A stretch of DNA of 19,998 nucleotides from Clostridiales bacterium. GTDB lineage: Bacteria; Bacillota_A; Clostridia; Oscillospirales; Oscillospiraceae. Shown here in pieces: positions 6,741-14,120 of the stretch. The stretch lies in the NCBI GenBank assembly GCA_022777455.1, contig JALFGI010000291.1:1-19998 (forward strand). Reading direction: 5' to 3'. Under the pieces are notes generated by a model, which was not told the DNA's origin, searched no databases, and saw only the letters and a program-made list of their open reading frames with translations. Each line of letters begins with the position of its first letter. Position 1 is the first letter of the stretch. A program made the translations under genes and the position numbers.

Positions 6741-8633
6741 TTATTCTCCCTTCAGAAGCTGCTGCTTCCGGAACTGAAGGGTATAGAGCTGGTAATACCG
6801 GCCCTTCAGGTGCAGGAGCTCCTGATGGGTGCCCTGCTCCAGGATCTTTCCGTGGGACAGGAGGATGATATTGTCCGAATGCTGGATGGTGGAGAGACGG
6901 TGGGCCACAATGAGCATGGTGCCGATATTCTTCATCTTTTCCAGGGAGTCCTGGATGAGAAGCTCGGTTTCCGTGTCGATGTTGGCAGTGGCCTCGTCCA
7001 GGATCATCACCGAGGGCTTGTGGATGATGGTACGGGCGAAGGACAGCAGCTGGCGCTGGCCGGCGGAGAAGTTATTGCCCCGCTCCCGGACCACTTCATC
7101 CAGTCCGTGCTCCAGCCGCCCAATGAAGGAATCGGCATTCACGTAGCGGCAGGCCTGCCAGACTTCCTCATCGCTGACCCCCTCCATGCGCAGCAAAATG
7201 TTGCTGCGAATGTCGCCGGAAAACAGGAACACGTCCTGAAGCATCTGGCCGAAATGGCGGCGCAGGGAGGAAATCTTAATCTTGCGGATATCGATGCCGT
7301 CGATGAGGATCTGGCCCTTCTGAATGTCGTAGTTGCGGCAGATGAGGGACAGAATGGTGGTCTTGCCGGAGCCGGTGGAGCCTACAAAGGCAACGGTTTG
7401 CTTGGGAGCCACATGGAAGGAGACGCCCTTGAGCACCCATTCGCCGGGCTTATAGGCAAACCACACATCCTTGAATTCAATCTCCCCCTTGATTTCCTCC
7501 AGCTCGATGGCATCGGGATCATCTACCACATCAGGCTCCATGTCCAGAATGGTGAAAATCTTCTCGGCGGAAGCAAAGGACTGCTGGAGCATATCAAACT
7601 GCTCCGCCAGGGCCTGGATGGGGTTGAAGAATTTGGAGATGTACATATAGAAGGCCACCACAATTTCGCTGGTGATGGTCTGGCCCAGGAAGGTGGTATC
7701 CTGGATGTAGCCACGGCATCCGATGTAGAACAGGAACAGGTTGGAGGTGACGAAGAGCATATACACCATGGGCCGGAAAATGCCGAACACCAGCATCCGG
7801 TTGAACTTGGCCCGCTGCAGGCTGTGGCTCTTTTCCAGGAATTCGTCCATTTTCACCTGCTCCCGGTTGAAAATCTGGGTGATCTTCATACCGGAGAGGT
7901 TCTCGGACAGATAGGTGTTCACGTCGGTGCGGGTGTTGTTCACCTTCCGGTGGACCTCCCGGCTGAACCGTTGGAAAATCAGAGTAAACAGCACCAGGAA
8001 GGGCACGAAGCACAGCACCATCAATGTCAGCGCGTAGTTGAGCATCAGCATGGCCCCCAGCACGCCCAGGATCACCATGGTGTTTTTCAGCAACGTCACC
8101 AGGATATTGGTGAACAGGTAGCTGATGGAGTTGGGGTCGTTGCTCACCCGGGTAACCAGCTTGCCCACGGGAATCTGGTTCAGCTGCTCATGGGACAGGC
8201 TCTCGATTTTTGTGAAGGTATCCAGGCGGATCTGGGTGAGGATCTTCTGACCCACGGACTGCAGGATCATGGCCTGGAAATAGGTGCACACCATGCTCAC
8301 CACCAGAATTCCGGCGTAAACAGCCACCATGGCATACAGCTTGGACAGCCGGAAATCCCCCAGCTTGATCAGGCCCTGAATCCGGCTGACCAGCAGCGGC
8401 GACAGCACATCATAGGCGATGGATACCAGCATGATGAAAAACACCAGAACGAACTGCCGGGTATAGGGCTTTGCGTAGTGCAGCAGGCGGCGGATCAGAT
8501 AGCCGTCCGACATATGCCGCTCGTTTTCCGGGTGCTTGACGTTGTGCTTGAGCACAAAGTAAGCGGCAACAAAAACCAGCGTAAACAGGCCGATGACGCC
8601 GCAGGCAATCAAAAGAGGCTGATATTCCTTCAT
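6741..8633 (-). CDS. ABC exporter half-transporter with the intact catalytic glutamate
   Basis: A 630-residue ABC-B/MDR type half-transporter: an extra N-terminal membrane segment (about 6-28), a six-helix exporter domain (about 60-350) and a C-terminal ATPase with Walker A GSTGSGKT (418-425), signature FSAGQ (522-526), Walker B VMILDE (542-547) and switch His578. The signature departs from LSGGQ while the Walker B Glu is kept. The partner gene upstream has the opposite pattern, as expected for heterodimeric exporters with one degenerate ATP site (the TM287/288 and BmrCD type). Substrate unknown; multidrug, lipid or peptide export are all possible. The start ATG overlaps the partner's stop by one base (TGATG); a GTG one codon earlier, six bases from AGGAGG, is equally possible. 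Confidence 0.93.
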   Translation of the reverse strand: MKEYQPLLIACGVIGLFTLVFVAAYFVLKHNVKHPENERHMSDGYLIRRLLHYAKPYTRQFVLVFFIMLVSIAYDVLSPLLVSRIQGLIKLGDFRLSKLYAMVAVYAGILVVSMVCTYFQAMILQSVGQKILTQIRLDTFTKIESLSHEQLNQIPVGKLVTRVSNDPNSISYLFTNILVTLLKNTMVILGVLGAMLMLNYALTLMVLCFVPFLVLFTLIFQRFSREVHRKVNNTRTDVNTYLSENLSGMKITQIFNREQVKMDEFLEKSHSLQRAKFNRMLVFGIFRPMVYMLFVTSNLFLFYIGCRGYIQDTTFLGQTITSEIVVAFYMYISKFFNPIQALAEQFDMLQQSFASAEKIFTILDMEPDVVDDPDAIELEEIKGEIEFKDVWFAYKPGEWVLKGVSFHVAPKQTVAFVGSTGSGKTTILSLICRNYDIQKGQILIDGIDIRKIKISSLRRHFGQMLQDVFLFSGDIRSNILLRMEGVSDEEVWQACRYVNADSFIGRLEHGLDEVVRERGNNFSAGQRQLLSFARTIIHKPSVMILDEATANIDTETELLIQDSLEKMKNIGTMLIVAHRLSTIQHSDNIILLSHGKILEQGTHQELLHLKGRYYQLYTLQFRKQQLLKGE

Positions 8634-10408
8634 CACGCATTGCCTCCTTCCTCTTCCAGCCGCTGCAGGTCCACCATCTTCCGGTAGTCGGAATTGGTTT
8701 CATACAGCTCGTCGTGAGTGCCGAAGCCGGACAGCCTGCCCTGATCGATGAACAGGACCCGGTCCATCTGCTCGATGGTGGAAATCCGGTGGGCAATCAG
8801 AATGGTGGTCTTGCCCTGGCGGGTCTGGCGCAGATTATCCAGAATGGCCCGCTCGGTTTTGGTATCCACCGCGGAGACGGAGTCATCCAGGATCAGGACA
8901 GGGGCATCCTTCATCCGAGCCCGGGCGATGGAGATCCGCTGCTTCTGGCCGCCGGACACGGTAACGCCCCGCTCACCCAGGACGGTATCATACCCCTCCT
9001 GGAACTGGGCGATGTTCTCGTCCACATCCGCCAGCAGCGCCGCCCGGCGCACCGCCTGCCGGTCCACCTCCCGGCTGCCGAAGGCAATGTTCCGGGCAAT
9101 GGTGTCGGAGAACAGGAAATTATCCTGGGGCACATAGGCGCAGTTCTCCCGGACGGAGTGGATGGACACGGTGTTCACATCCTGGCCGTCGATGAACAGG
9201 GTGCCGTCGGGCACATTGTAAGTACGAAGAATCAGGTCCACCAGCGTGGTCTTGCCTGCGCCGGTTTTGCCCACAAGGCCGATGTTCTCCCCGGGGTTGA
9301 TCTTGAAGGATACATGCTCCAGCTCATCGAACTCCCCATCCGGGTAGCGGAAGGTCAGATCCCGGAACTCGATGCCGCCCTGCACATTTTCCAGTTCCTT
9401 CACGCCAGGGGCATCCTTCACCGTCACCTCCGCGTCCAGAAGCTCGCTGATGCGCTTCAGGGAGGCCTTGCCCCGGGAGGTCATGTCGATGAGCTCGGAC
9501 ACCGCCATGATAGGCCAGATAATGGCGTTGAAATAGCCGATGAACTCCATGAGCTGGCCGGCATTGAAGGTGCCGTGGTACACCAGGTAGCCGCCGTAGC
9601 CCAGGATGATGCACATGACACTCTCCACAAAGGAGCCCCCCATGATGCGCATGAGCACGGAGATTTTGGTATAGTCGATGTTGGCGACCTCATTTTCGTC
9701 ATTGAGCTTCTTGAAGGCCATCAGTTCCCAGGCCTCTTTCACAAAGGCTTTGATGACGGCGATGCCGGAGAAGCTCTCCTGGGAAAAGTCGGAAAGGTTT
9801 GAGAAGCATTCCTGCCGGTAGTCCCATTTTTTTGTCATCACCCGGCCCACGATGGAAGCGCTGGCAAAGAGCAGTGCCATGGGAATCAGCGAAAGCGCCG
9901 TGAGCAGATGATCCATCTGCCACATTTTTACAATGGACAACGTTCCCAGGATCAGGGCATCAAAGAACTGCATGAAGCCCCAGCCGTAGCATTCCTGAAC
10001 GGTATCCAGGTCGTTGGTGAACAGGCTCATCAGGTTGCCCACCTTGTTCTGCTGATAGTACTCCCGGCTCAGGAGCTTGGCATGGTCGAACATCTTGTCC
10101 CGCAGATTGGTCTCCACCCGGATCGCTGCACCGAAGATGCACACCCGCCACAGGAACCGGCCAAACACGATAGAGACAACCACAACCACCATGGGCATAC
10201 AGATTTTATCCAGCAGGAACGCCATGTCGAAGGCGTGCTGCACCCCGTCCACCATCACATAACCCTGGTTCATTCCGTTGATAACCATCTGGTACAGCTC
10301 CGGAATCTCCAGCTGCAAAAAGTCCACCAGTGCCAGCGCCAAAAGGCCAAGCAGCAGCAGCGGGGCATACTTCAAGTAGTAGCGGTTGATGTGTTTACCA
10401 AAAATCAT
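8633..10408 (-). CDS. ABC exporter half-transporter with the degenerate ATP site
   Basis: 591 residues: exporter membrane domain (about 12-310) and ATPase with Walker A GKTGAGKT (380-387), signature VSGGQ (484-488), Walker B VLILDD (504-509) and switch His540. Asp509 replaces the catalytic Glu, the hallmark of the degenerate subunit in heterodimeric exporters; the canonical signature here completes the active site of the other subunit. The start is the ATG behind GGAGG; a TTG eleven codons upstream keeps the frame open but has no ribosome binding site. It is the first gene of the two-gene operon and is divergent from a small XRE-type regulator, which is the likely controller. Confidence 0.93.
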   Translation of the reverse strand: MIFGKHINRYYLKYAPLLLLGLLALALVDFLQLEIPELYQMVINGMNQGYVMVDGVQHAFDMAFLLDKICMPMVVVVVSIVFGRFLWRVCIFGAAIRVETNLRDKMFDHAKLLSREYYQQNKVGNLMSLFTNDLDTVQECYGWGFMQFFDALILGTLSIVKMWQMDHLLTALSLIPMALLFASASIVGRVMTKKWDYRQECFSNLSDFSQESFSGIAVIKAFVKEAWELMAFKKLNDENEVANIDYTKISVLMRIMGGSFVESVMCIILGYGGYLVYHGTFNAGQLMEFIGYFNAIIWPIMAVSELIDMTSRGKASLKRISELLDAEVTVKDAPGVKELENVQGGIEFRDLTFRYPDGEFDELEHVSFKINPGENIGLVGKTGAGKTTLVDLILRTYNVPDGTLFIDGQDVNTVSIHSVRENCAYVPQDNFLFSDTIARNIAFGSREVDRQAVRRAALLADVDENIAQFQEGYDTVLGERGVTVSGGQKQRISIARARMKDAPVLILDDSVSAVDTKTERAILDNLRQTRQGKTTILIAHRISTIEQMDRVLFIDQGRLSGFGTHDELYETNSDYRKMVDLQRLEEEGGNA

Positions 10409-10446
10409 ATTCTCCCTCCTCTTCCATAAAAGCGTAGACAAATGAC

Positions 10447-10474
10447 ATTATAGCACATATTTTCGTCAATGCAA
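10447..10474 (-). promoter_or_regulatory. Promoter of the ABC exporter operon
   Basis: On the minus strand an extended -10 TGCTATAAT (TATAAT at 10447-10452) is preceded by TTGCAT (10469-10474) at 16 bases. A better-looking TTGACG nearby is only 11 bases from the -10 and so does not fit. It lies about 40 bases from the first start codon. Confidence 0.65.
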
Positions 10475-10573
10475 TGGGGTTGGAAGTTTTTTACTTCAAC
10501 AGGAGGTTTGTCCAATCACCATCGTTGTGTCTTGGGTGAAATCTTTTCGTCCCATCCTTTCCATAATATGATG

Positions 10574-10591
10574 TTGTGAATAGTTCCACAA
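10574..10591. promoter_or_regulatory. Imperfect palindrome TTGTGAATAGTTCCACAA, candidate operator
   Basis: Arms TTGTG and CACAA match perfectly (TTGTGAA against TTC-CACAA with one extra C). It ends 23 bases before the -10 of the XRE regulator gene, so bound protein would cover the -35 position. A closely similar palindrome occurs at 12776-12792. Confidence 0.4.
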
Positions 10592-10614
10592 TACTCTTTT
10601 CATTTCGGGAACCC

Positions 10615-10620
10615 TATAAT
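10615..10620 (+). promoter_or_regulatory. -10 element of the XRE regulator gene
   Basis: A consensus TATAAT lies 36 bases before the chosen start. No good -35 is found at 16-18 bases, so the promoter may depend on a factor bound at the palindrome 10574-10591. Confidence 0.5.
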
Positions 10621-10655
10621 AAGAATGTGCATTTGGGCGAAGGGTGGTGACTGGT

Positions 10656-10850
10656 GTGATCGATTTCAGTCCATTGTGGGAGACGATGAAGGAAAAGGAA
10701 GCAACACAGTACCAGCTTCTGAAAAACGGCATCGATAACAAGACGCTGGACACGCTGAAAAAGAATAAGAACATCACATTGGTCACATTGGAAAAACTGT
10801 GCCGGATTTTAAGCTGCACACCAAACGACATCGTAACGTTCACAGCATAA
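10656..10850 (+). CDS. Small XRE/Cro-type helix-turn-helix regulator
   Basis: 64 residues, essentially only a helix-turn-helix domain: IDFSPLWETMKEKEATQYQL, then NGIDNKTLDTLKKNKNIT as the recognition region, and LEKLCRILSCTPNDIV at the end. This is the compact Cro/CI type common in clostridia, with no effector domain. The start is a GTG that gives the usual N-terminus of the family; two earlier in-frame GTGs (10644, 10647) are too close to the GAAGGG box. It is divergent from the ABC exporter operon, so repression of the exporter or of itself is likely, though I cannot assign the operator. Confidence 0.85.
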   Translation: MIDFSPLWETMKEKEATQYQLLKNGIDNKTLDTLKKNKNITLVTLEKLCRILSCTPNDIVTFTA

Positions 10851-10880
10851 GCCGCCAGCAGAAAAGCCGGCGGTTATTTT
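10851..10880 (+). terminator. Terminator of the XRE regulator gene
   Basis: CCGCC (10852-10856) pairs with GGCGG (10869-10873), with an inner GC/GC pair, followed by TTATTTTT. It begins directly after the stop codon. Confidence 0.7.
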
Positions 10881-10951
10881 TGTGCTTATGTGCCTACCTG
10901 TTTGAATCGGCAAATTGGTGTTTGTCGGACCAGCCAACTGTAGGGGAGGCG

Positions 10952-10988
10952 AAAAAATGCCCCCGGAACCGTTTCGTTCCGGGGGCAT
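10952..10988 (-). terminator. Terminator of pyk
   Basis: On the minus strand a perfect 13-base stem ATGCCCCCGGAAC / GTTCCGGGGGCAT (10976-10988 and 10957-10969) with a 6-base loop runs into a T-tract at 10952-10957. It lies eight bases after the pyk stop codon and is a textbook intrinsic terminator. Confidence 0.92.
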
Positions 10989-10995
10989 AGAATAA

Positions 10996-12408
10996 TCACA
11001 GGGTTTCCACTTTGATGGTGTTGGTGTTGCCGGTTTTGCCGTTGATGGGTCCGCCGGTGAGGACCACCTTGTCCCCCTTTTCCAGGTTCAGTACCTTTTT
11101 CGCGCTGGCCAGGGCGTGGTAGAACATCACATCCTGGGAGGTGAATTCCTCCGCCAGCACCGGGGTCACGCCCCAGCTCAGGCTCAGGCGGCGGTAGATG
11201 CGCTCATCCGTGGTCATGCCGATGATGTCCACCGGGCAGCGGAACCGGCTGACCATCCGGGCGGTAGTACCGGAGACGGAGCACACCACAATGGCCTTAG
11301 CCTCCACGTCGATGGCCATGGAGCAGGTGGCATGGGACACGGCATCCAGGGTGTTGCGGATGCGGAAATCATAGCTGTGGAAGCGTTTCGAATAGCTGGT
11401 GTGCTTCTCGGTGAACTCGCAGATATCCGCCATGGTCTTCACCGCCTCCGCCGGGTACTTGCCCGCGGCGGACTCGCCGGAAAGCATCACCGCGCTGCTG
11501 CCGTCGTACACGGCGTTGGCCACGTCGGAGATTTCCGCCCGGGTGGGCCGGGGATTCTGGATCATGGATTCCAGCATTTCCGTGGCAGTGATCACCCGCT
11601 TGCCCAGCATCCGGCAGGTGGAGGTCAGCCGCTTCTGGATGGCGGGCACCTCCACAAAGGGAATCTCCACACCCAGGTCGCCCCGGGCGATCATGATGCC
11701 GTCGGCCACCTCGCAGATGGCTTCCGCGTTGTCCACGCCGGACTGGTTTTCGATCTTGGCAATCAGCTCGATGTTGCCGCCGCCGTTGGCCGCCAGGAAG
11801 TGCTTCAGATCCTCGATATCCTTTCTGGTGGACACAAAGGAGGCCGCCACGAAATCCACCTCGTTCTTGATGCCGAACAGCAGGTCCTGCTTATCCTGCT
11901 CACTGAGGTAGGGGCCGGTCATCACCTTGTTGGGGAAGCTCATGCTCTTCCGGTTGGACAGCACGCCGCCGGTGAGCACCTTGGTCACCACATTGCTTCC
12001 CTCCAGGGCGGTGACCTCGAACACCACCAGACCGTTGTTCACCAGAATCCGGTCCCCCACGGCCAGGTCGTTTACCAAGCCCTTGTAGTTCACGCTGACC
12101 TTCGTCTCGTCGCCCTCCACCTCGTCGGTGGTGAAGATGAAGCTGTCCCCTTCCTTCACGTTGACCTTGCCCTTTGCGAAGGTGCGGATGCGGTATTCCG
12201 GGCCCTTGGTATCCAGCATGATGGCGATGGGCATGCCCAGCTCCCGGCGGACCTCTTTGATCAAATCAATCTTGGCCTGATGCTCCGGGTAGGTGCCGTG
12301 GGAGAAGTTCAGCCGGGCCACGTTCATGCCCGCCTTGCACATCCGGATCAGGGTCTCCTTATTCTCGGAGGAAGGGCCGATGGTGCAGATAATTTTCGTC
12401 TTGCGCAT
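10996..12408 (-). CDS. pyk: Pyruvate kinase
   Basis: Transfers phosphate from phosphoenolpyruvate to ADP, the last ATP-forming step of glycolysis. The 470-residue protein has the N-terminal IICTIGPSS, ARLNFSHG (31-38), LDTKGPE (65-71), the catalytic Lys218 in IAKIEN, ARGDLGVEIP (241-250), TATEMLESM (274-282) and MLSGESAAGKYP (308-319), and ends with the usual C-terminal allosteric-type domain. It has no extra PEP-utiliser domain, unlike the roughly 585-residue bacillar and many clostridial forms. Glu71 at the position that is Lys in potassium-independent enzymes suggests dependence on potassium (inference). The ATG lies nine bases after AAGGAG. It is a single-gene unit with its own promoter and terminator. 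Confidence 0.98.
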   Translation of the reverse strand: MRKTKIICTIGPSSENKETLIRMCKAGMNVARLNFSHGTYPEHQAKIDLIKEVRRELGMPIAIMLDTKGPEYRIRTFAKGKVNVKEGDSFIFTTDEVEGDETKVSVNYKGLVNDLAVGDRILVNNGLVVFEVTALEGSNVVTKVLTGGVLSNRKSMSFPNKVMTGPYLSEQDKQDLLFGIKNEVDFVAASFVSTRKDIEDLKHFLAANGGGNIELIAKIENQSGVDNAEAICEVADGIMIARGDLGVEIPFVEVPAIQKRLTSTCRMLGKRVITATEMLESMIQNPRPTRAEISDVANAVYDGSSAVMLSGESAAGKYPAEAVKTMADICEFTEKHTSYSKRFHSYDFRIRNTLDAVSHATCSMAIDVEAKAIVVCSVSGTTARMVSRFRCPVDIIGMTTDERIYRRLSLSWGVTPVLAEEFTSQDVMFYHALASAKKVLNLEKGDKVVLTGGPINGKTGNTNTIKVETL

Positions 12409-12437
12409 ATCAAAAAACTCCTTTTTCGGTTTTCATT

Positions 12438-12466
12438 ATCATATCAGAAATTCCGGGGAAAAACAA
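12438..12466 (-). promoter_or_regulatory. Promoter of pyk
   Basis: On the minus strand TTGTTT (12461-12466), a 17-base spacer and TATGAT (12438-12443, continuing to AAT). It lies 29 bases before the start codon, leaving a leader of only about 22 bases. Confidence 0.65.
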
Positions 12467-12563
12467 TCCCCTTCCCCGCCCAAATGCACCCGCCGCCGAC
12501 GCACCGGCGGGCAGTGCCCGGTAACGCTTTTGCACTCCATAACCGATCATTTAACGCACCGTT

Positions 12564-12733
12564 GTAGGGCGGGGTCTTGACCCCGCCGACCCGGTTTTGG
12601 TTTTGGATCGGCACGATGAAGGATATCATTCCTGAAATAATCACCAGAAAATGCCCATAAACCACATTTGATTTCATTCATCAAACCAGGCATATTTCGT
12701 TACCTGATCGGCGGAGTCAAGACTCCGCCCTAC
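12564..12733 (+). repeat. Family-2 interspersed repeat, copy F
   Basis: 170 bases bounded by GTAGGGCGGGGTC...CCGACCCGG and the inverted partner GATCGGCGGAGTC...CCGCCCTAC. Each end is itself a palindrome (GGCGGGGTC/GACCCCGCC at the left, GGCGGAGTC/GACTCCGCC at the right). The interior is AT-richer and non-coding. This is the main content of the 524-base gap between pyk and the small peptide gene; the rest holds the pyk promoter, a possible operator and the peptide promoter. Confidence 0.88.
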
Positions 12734-12775
12734 GAAAGCCAGTAACAGCCCGCTACAGCGGCTTGTTGTTTTTGT

Positions 12776-12792
12776 TTGTGAAAAGTTCACAA
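12776..12792. promoter_or_regulatory. Perfect palindrome TTGTGAAAAGTTCACAA, candidate operator
   Basis: Two perfect 7-base arms around AAG, ending 16 bases before the TTGACA box of the peptide gene. It resembles CRP/FNR-type half sites (TGTGA/TCACA), but the spacer is five bases rather than six. A near copy lies at 10574-10591. Confidence 0.45.
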
Positions 12793-12808
12793 TTTTAGCG
12801 TTCCATTT

Positions 12809-12880
12809 TTGACATTGCAAAAAGGATTTGATATTTTACAAATAAACTTGATATACTTGTTCAATGGAATCTGATATACT
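12809..12880 (+). promoter_or_regulatory. Promoter region of the 38-residue peptide gene with three TTGATAT-like repeats
   Basis: TTGACA (12809-12814), 17 bases, TATTTT (12832-12837) is one possible promoter. TTGATA (12828-12833), 18 bases, TATACT (12852-12857) is another. The same region has three direct repeats, TTGATATTTT, TTGATATACT and CTGATATACT, starting at 12828, 12848 and 12871, i.e. 20 and 23 bases apart, about two helical turns. This is the strongest AT-rich promoter island in the window and could be the target of the neighbouring AraC regulator. Confidence 0.5.
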
Positions 12881-12932
12881 CGCGCCGTAAATCAAGCAAG
12901 CAACCAAACCAAACCCTATGGAGGAAAATGCT

Positions 12933-13049
12933 ATGAAGAAGGTTATGAACATTCTGTTTGCCCGGAACCGCTGGGAGGGAACCCGTCAGGAAGCCCCCAA
13001 GACCCGCTGCTACGCCTGCGTCAACGGCATCGTCATTCCCGTTCTGTAA
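12933..13049 (+). CDS. 38-residue peptide of unknown function
   Basis: The reading frame begins at an ATG eight bases after GGAGG and encodes a basic N-terminal half (MKKVMNILFARNRWEG) and a C-terminal half with Cys26 and Cys29 in CYAC, ending VNGIVIPVL. There is no signal peptide and no membrane segment that I can see. I do not recognise the peptide. Support comes from the strong ribosome binding site, the well-formed promoter island ahead of it, and C- or G-ending codons typical of the neighbouring genes. Its 3' end overlaps the 3' end of the AraC regulator gene on the other strand by 17 bases. It could be a peptide regulator, a metal-binding mini-protein or a leader peptide; none is shown. 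Confidence 0.6.
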   Translation: MKKVMNILFARNRWEGTRQEAPKTRCYACVNGIVIPVL

Positions 13050-13791
13050 GGCGCTCCCCGGAGCCGTACCGCTGGCGGTACTGTCTGGGTGTCAGGCCGG
13101 TGGCTTTCCGGAACACACTGATGAAGTGGCTCTGGGAGCAGAAGGCCAGGTAATTGGCGATATCCGAGCAGCTGTAATCGCTGTATCGGAGCATGCCCTC
13201 CGCCGCCTCTACCCGGCGCTTGCGGATATAACCGGAGATCGACTCCCCGGTCTCCTTTTTAAATAGAACGGACAGGTAGCTCTCGTTTAATTCTACGTGC
13301 TCTGCCAGGTCCGACACAAGAATCTGCTCATACAGGTGATCGTAGATGTAGTCCATACATGCGCTCACCGGTCTGGAGCAGATTCTTTGTTTTTTTACTG
13401 CTGTCATCTCTTCCAGATAGAATTCCAGCATATCCCGGTGCAGGTCAATCACCTGCTGCTCCGTTTCCAGCTTGTCCATCTTCTGGATGTAAAGGTCGCT
13501 GATGTTGTAGGCCCGCTCCTCATCCAGACCGCCCTCCATGCAATAGCGGCAGCACAGGGCGATATTGGCCACGAACAGGTATTGATAGTTGCGTAGGGGA
13601 TCGTCGGACAGGTGGCCCTGTAAATTGGCCCGGAAGGCGCGTACCCCTTCCTCCACCGCCTGGGGATTGGCATCCCGCAGGAGCTCGTATTGCAGCCTGT
13701 CCTTATCCTGAGGTATGTGCCGGAACTGGTTCTCCCGGTGGATAAACTCCATGTAAAACAGCTGTTTTTCCTCAATGGACCGCTCCGCCAT
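13033..13791 (-). CDS. AraC-family transcriptional regulator
   Basis: 252 residues. The C-terminal third has the double helix-turn-helix of the family: first helix pair about 159-180 (VSDLAEHVELNESYLSVLFK), second about 209-231 (SDIANYLAFCSQSHFISVFR), closed by KATGLTPRQYRQRYG. The N-terminal part (1-140) is helical with several Cys (80, 81, 84) and does not look like a sugar-binding cupin; this layout is common in clostridia and its ligand is unknown. The ATG behind GGGGGTG is chosen over a TTG one codon earlier. It converges on and overlaps the small peptide gene, making that gene a candidate target. Confidence 0.93.
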   Translation of the reverse strand: MAERSIEEKQLFYMEFIHRENQFRHIPQDKDRLQYELLRDANPQAVEEGVRAFRANLQGHLSDDPLRNYQYLFVANIALCCRYCMEGGLDEERAYNISDLYIQKMDKLETEQQVIDLHRDMLEFYLEEMTAVKKQRICSRPVSACMDYIYDHLYEQILVSDLAEHVELNESYLSVLFKKETGESISGYIRKRRVEAAEGMLRYSDYSCSDIANYLAFCSQSHFISVFRKATGLTPRQYRQRYGSGERLTERE

Positions 13792-13814
13792 CAAAGCACC
13801 CCCTTATCGGTACC

Positions 13815-13843
13815 ATCATAGCATATCCCCGGGGAAGATACAA
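13815..13843 (-). promoter_or_regulatory. Promoter of the AraC regulator gene
   Basis: On the minus strand TTGTAT (13838-13843), 17 bases, then extended -10 TGCTATGAT (TATGAT at 13815-13820). It lies 23 bases from the start codon. Confidence 0.65.
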
Positions 13844-13877
13844 TCAAAAGGTGAATTGATATTTAGCGCACCATTCC

Positions 13878-14048
13878 GTAGGGCGGGGTCTTGACCCCGC
13901 CGACCCGGTTCCGGTTTCTGGCTGGTACGTCGAATGGCATTATTTCCGAAATAATCGCCGAATAATTTCAAAAAACCGACATTTGATACCATTTATCCAA
14001 CCTGGCAGGTTTCGTTACCTGATCGGCGGGGTCAAGACCCCGCCCTAC
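13878..14048 (+). repeat. Family-2 interspersed repeat, copy G
   Basis: 171 bases, same orientation as copy F. The two ends are inverted copies of each other and each is a palindrome of the form GGCGGGGTC/GACCCCGCC. The interior shares blocks with F (CATTTGAT, AACC-GGCA, TTTCGTTACCTGATCGG). It occupies the gap between the AraC gene promoter and the GntR operon promoter. Confidence 0.9.
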
Positions 14049-14065
14049 GAATGGCGTGCCACATA

Positions 14066-14077
14066 AATTACAATTTT
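14066..14077. repeat. Isolated copy of the family-1 terminal sequence
   Basis: AAATTACAATTT is identical to the last 12 bases of family-1 copies B, C and D but has no matching element next to it. It may be a relic or chance, as the sequence is AT-rich. Confidence 0.35.
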
Positions 14078-14092
14078 CTTTGGCAACCCCTC

Positions 14093-14120
14093 TTGACAAA
14101 CTGTTATAACTGTATATAAT
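14093..14120 (+). promoter_or_regulatory. Promoter of the GntR-ABC operon
   Basis: Perfect consensus TTGACA (14093-14098) and TATAAT (14115-14120) with 16 bases between. It is 32 bases upstream of the GntR start codon and the closest to consensus of any promoter in the window, which suits a unit held off by a repressor. Confidence 0.85.

Noticed and set aside
6810..8687. Open frame of 625 codons on the plus strand opposite the ABC exporter gene
   Set aside because: It is antisense to a gene with all ABC motifs; composition (His, Gln, Gly, Val) is that of a codon shadow.
10860..10950. Possible small gene or tRNA between the XRE terminator and the pyk terminator
   Set aside because: No ribosome binding site with a credible frame and no cloverleaf; the frame covering it starts within the XRE gene.
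11116..12567. Open frame of 483 codons on the plus strand opposite pyk
   Set aside because: Shadow of pyk with no start signal and no recognisable domain.
12741..12775. Possible terminator AGCCCGCTACAGCGGCTTG followed by T-rich sequence
   Set aside because: The stem pairs only with a mismatch or bulge, the T-run is interrupted, and no plus-strand gene ends upstream of it.
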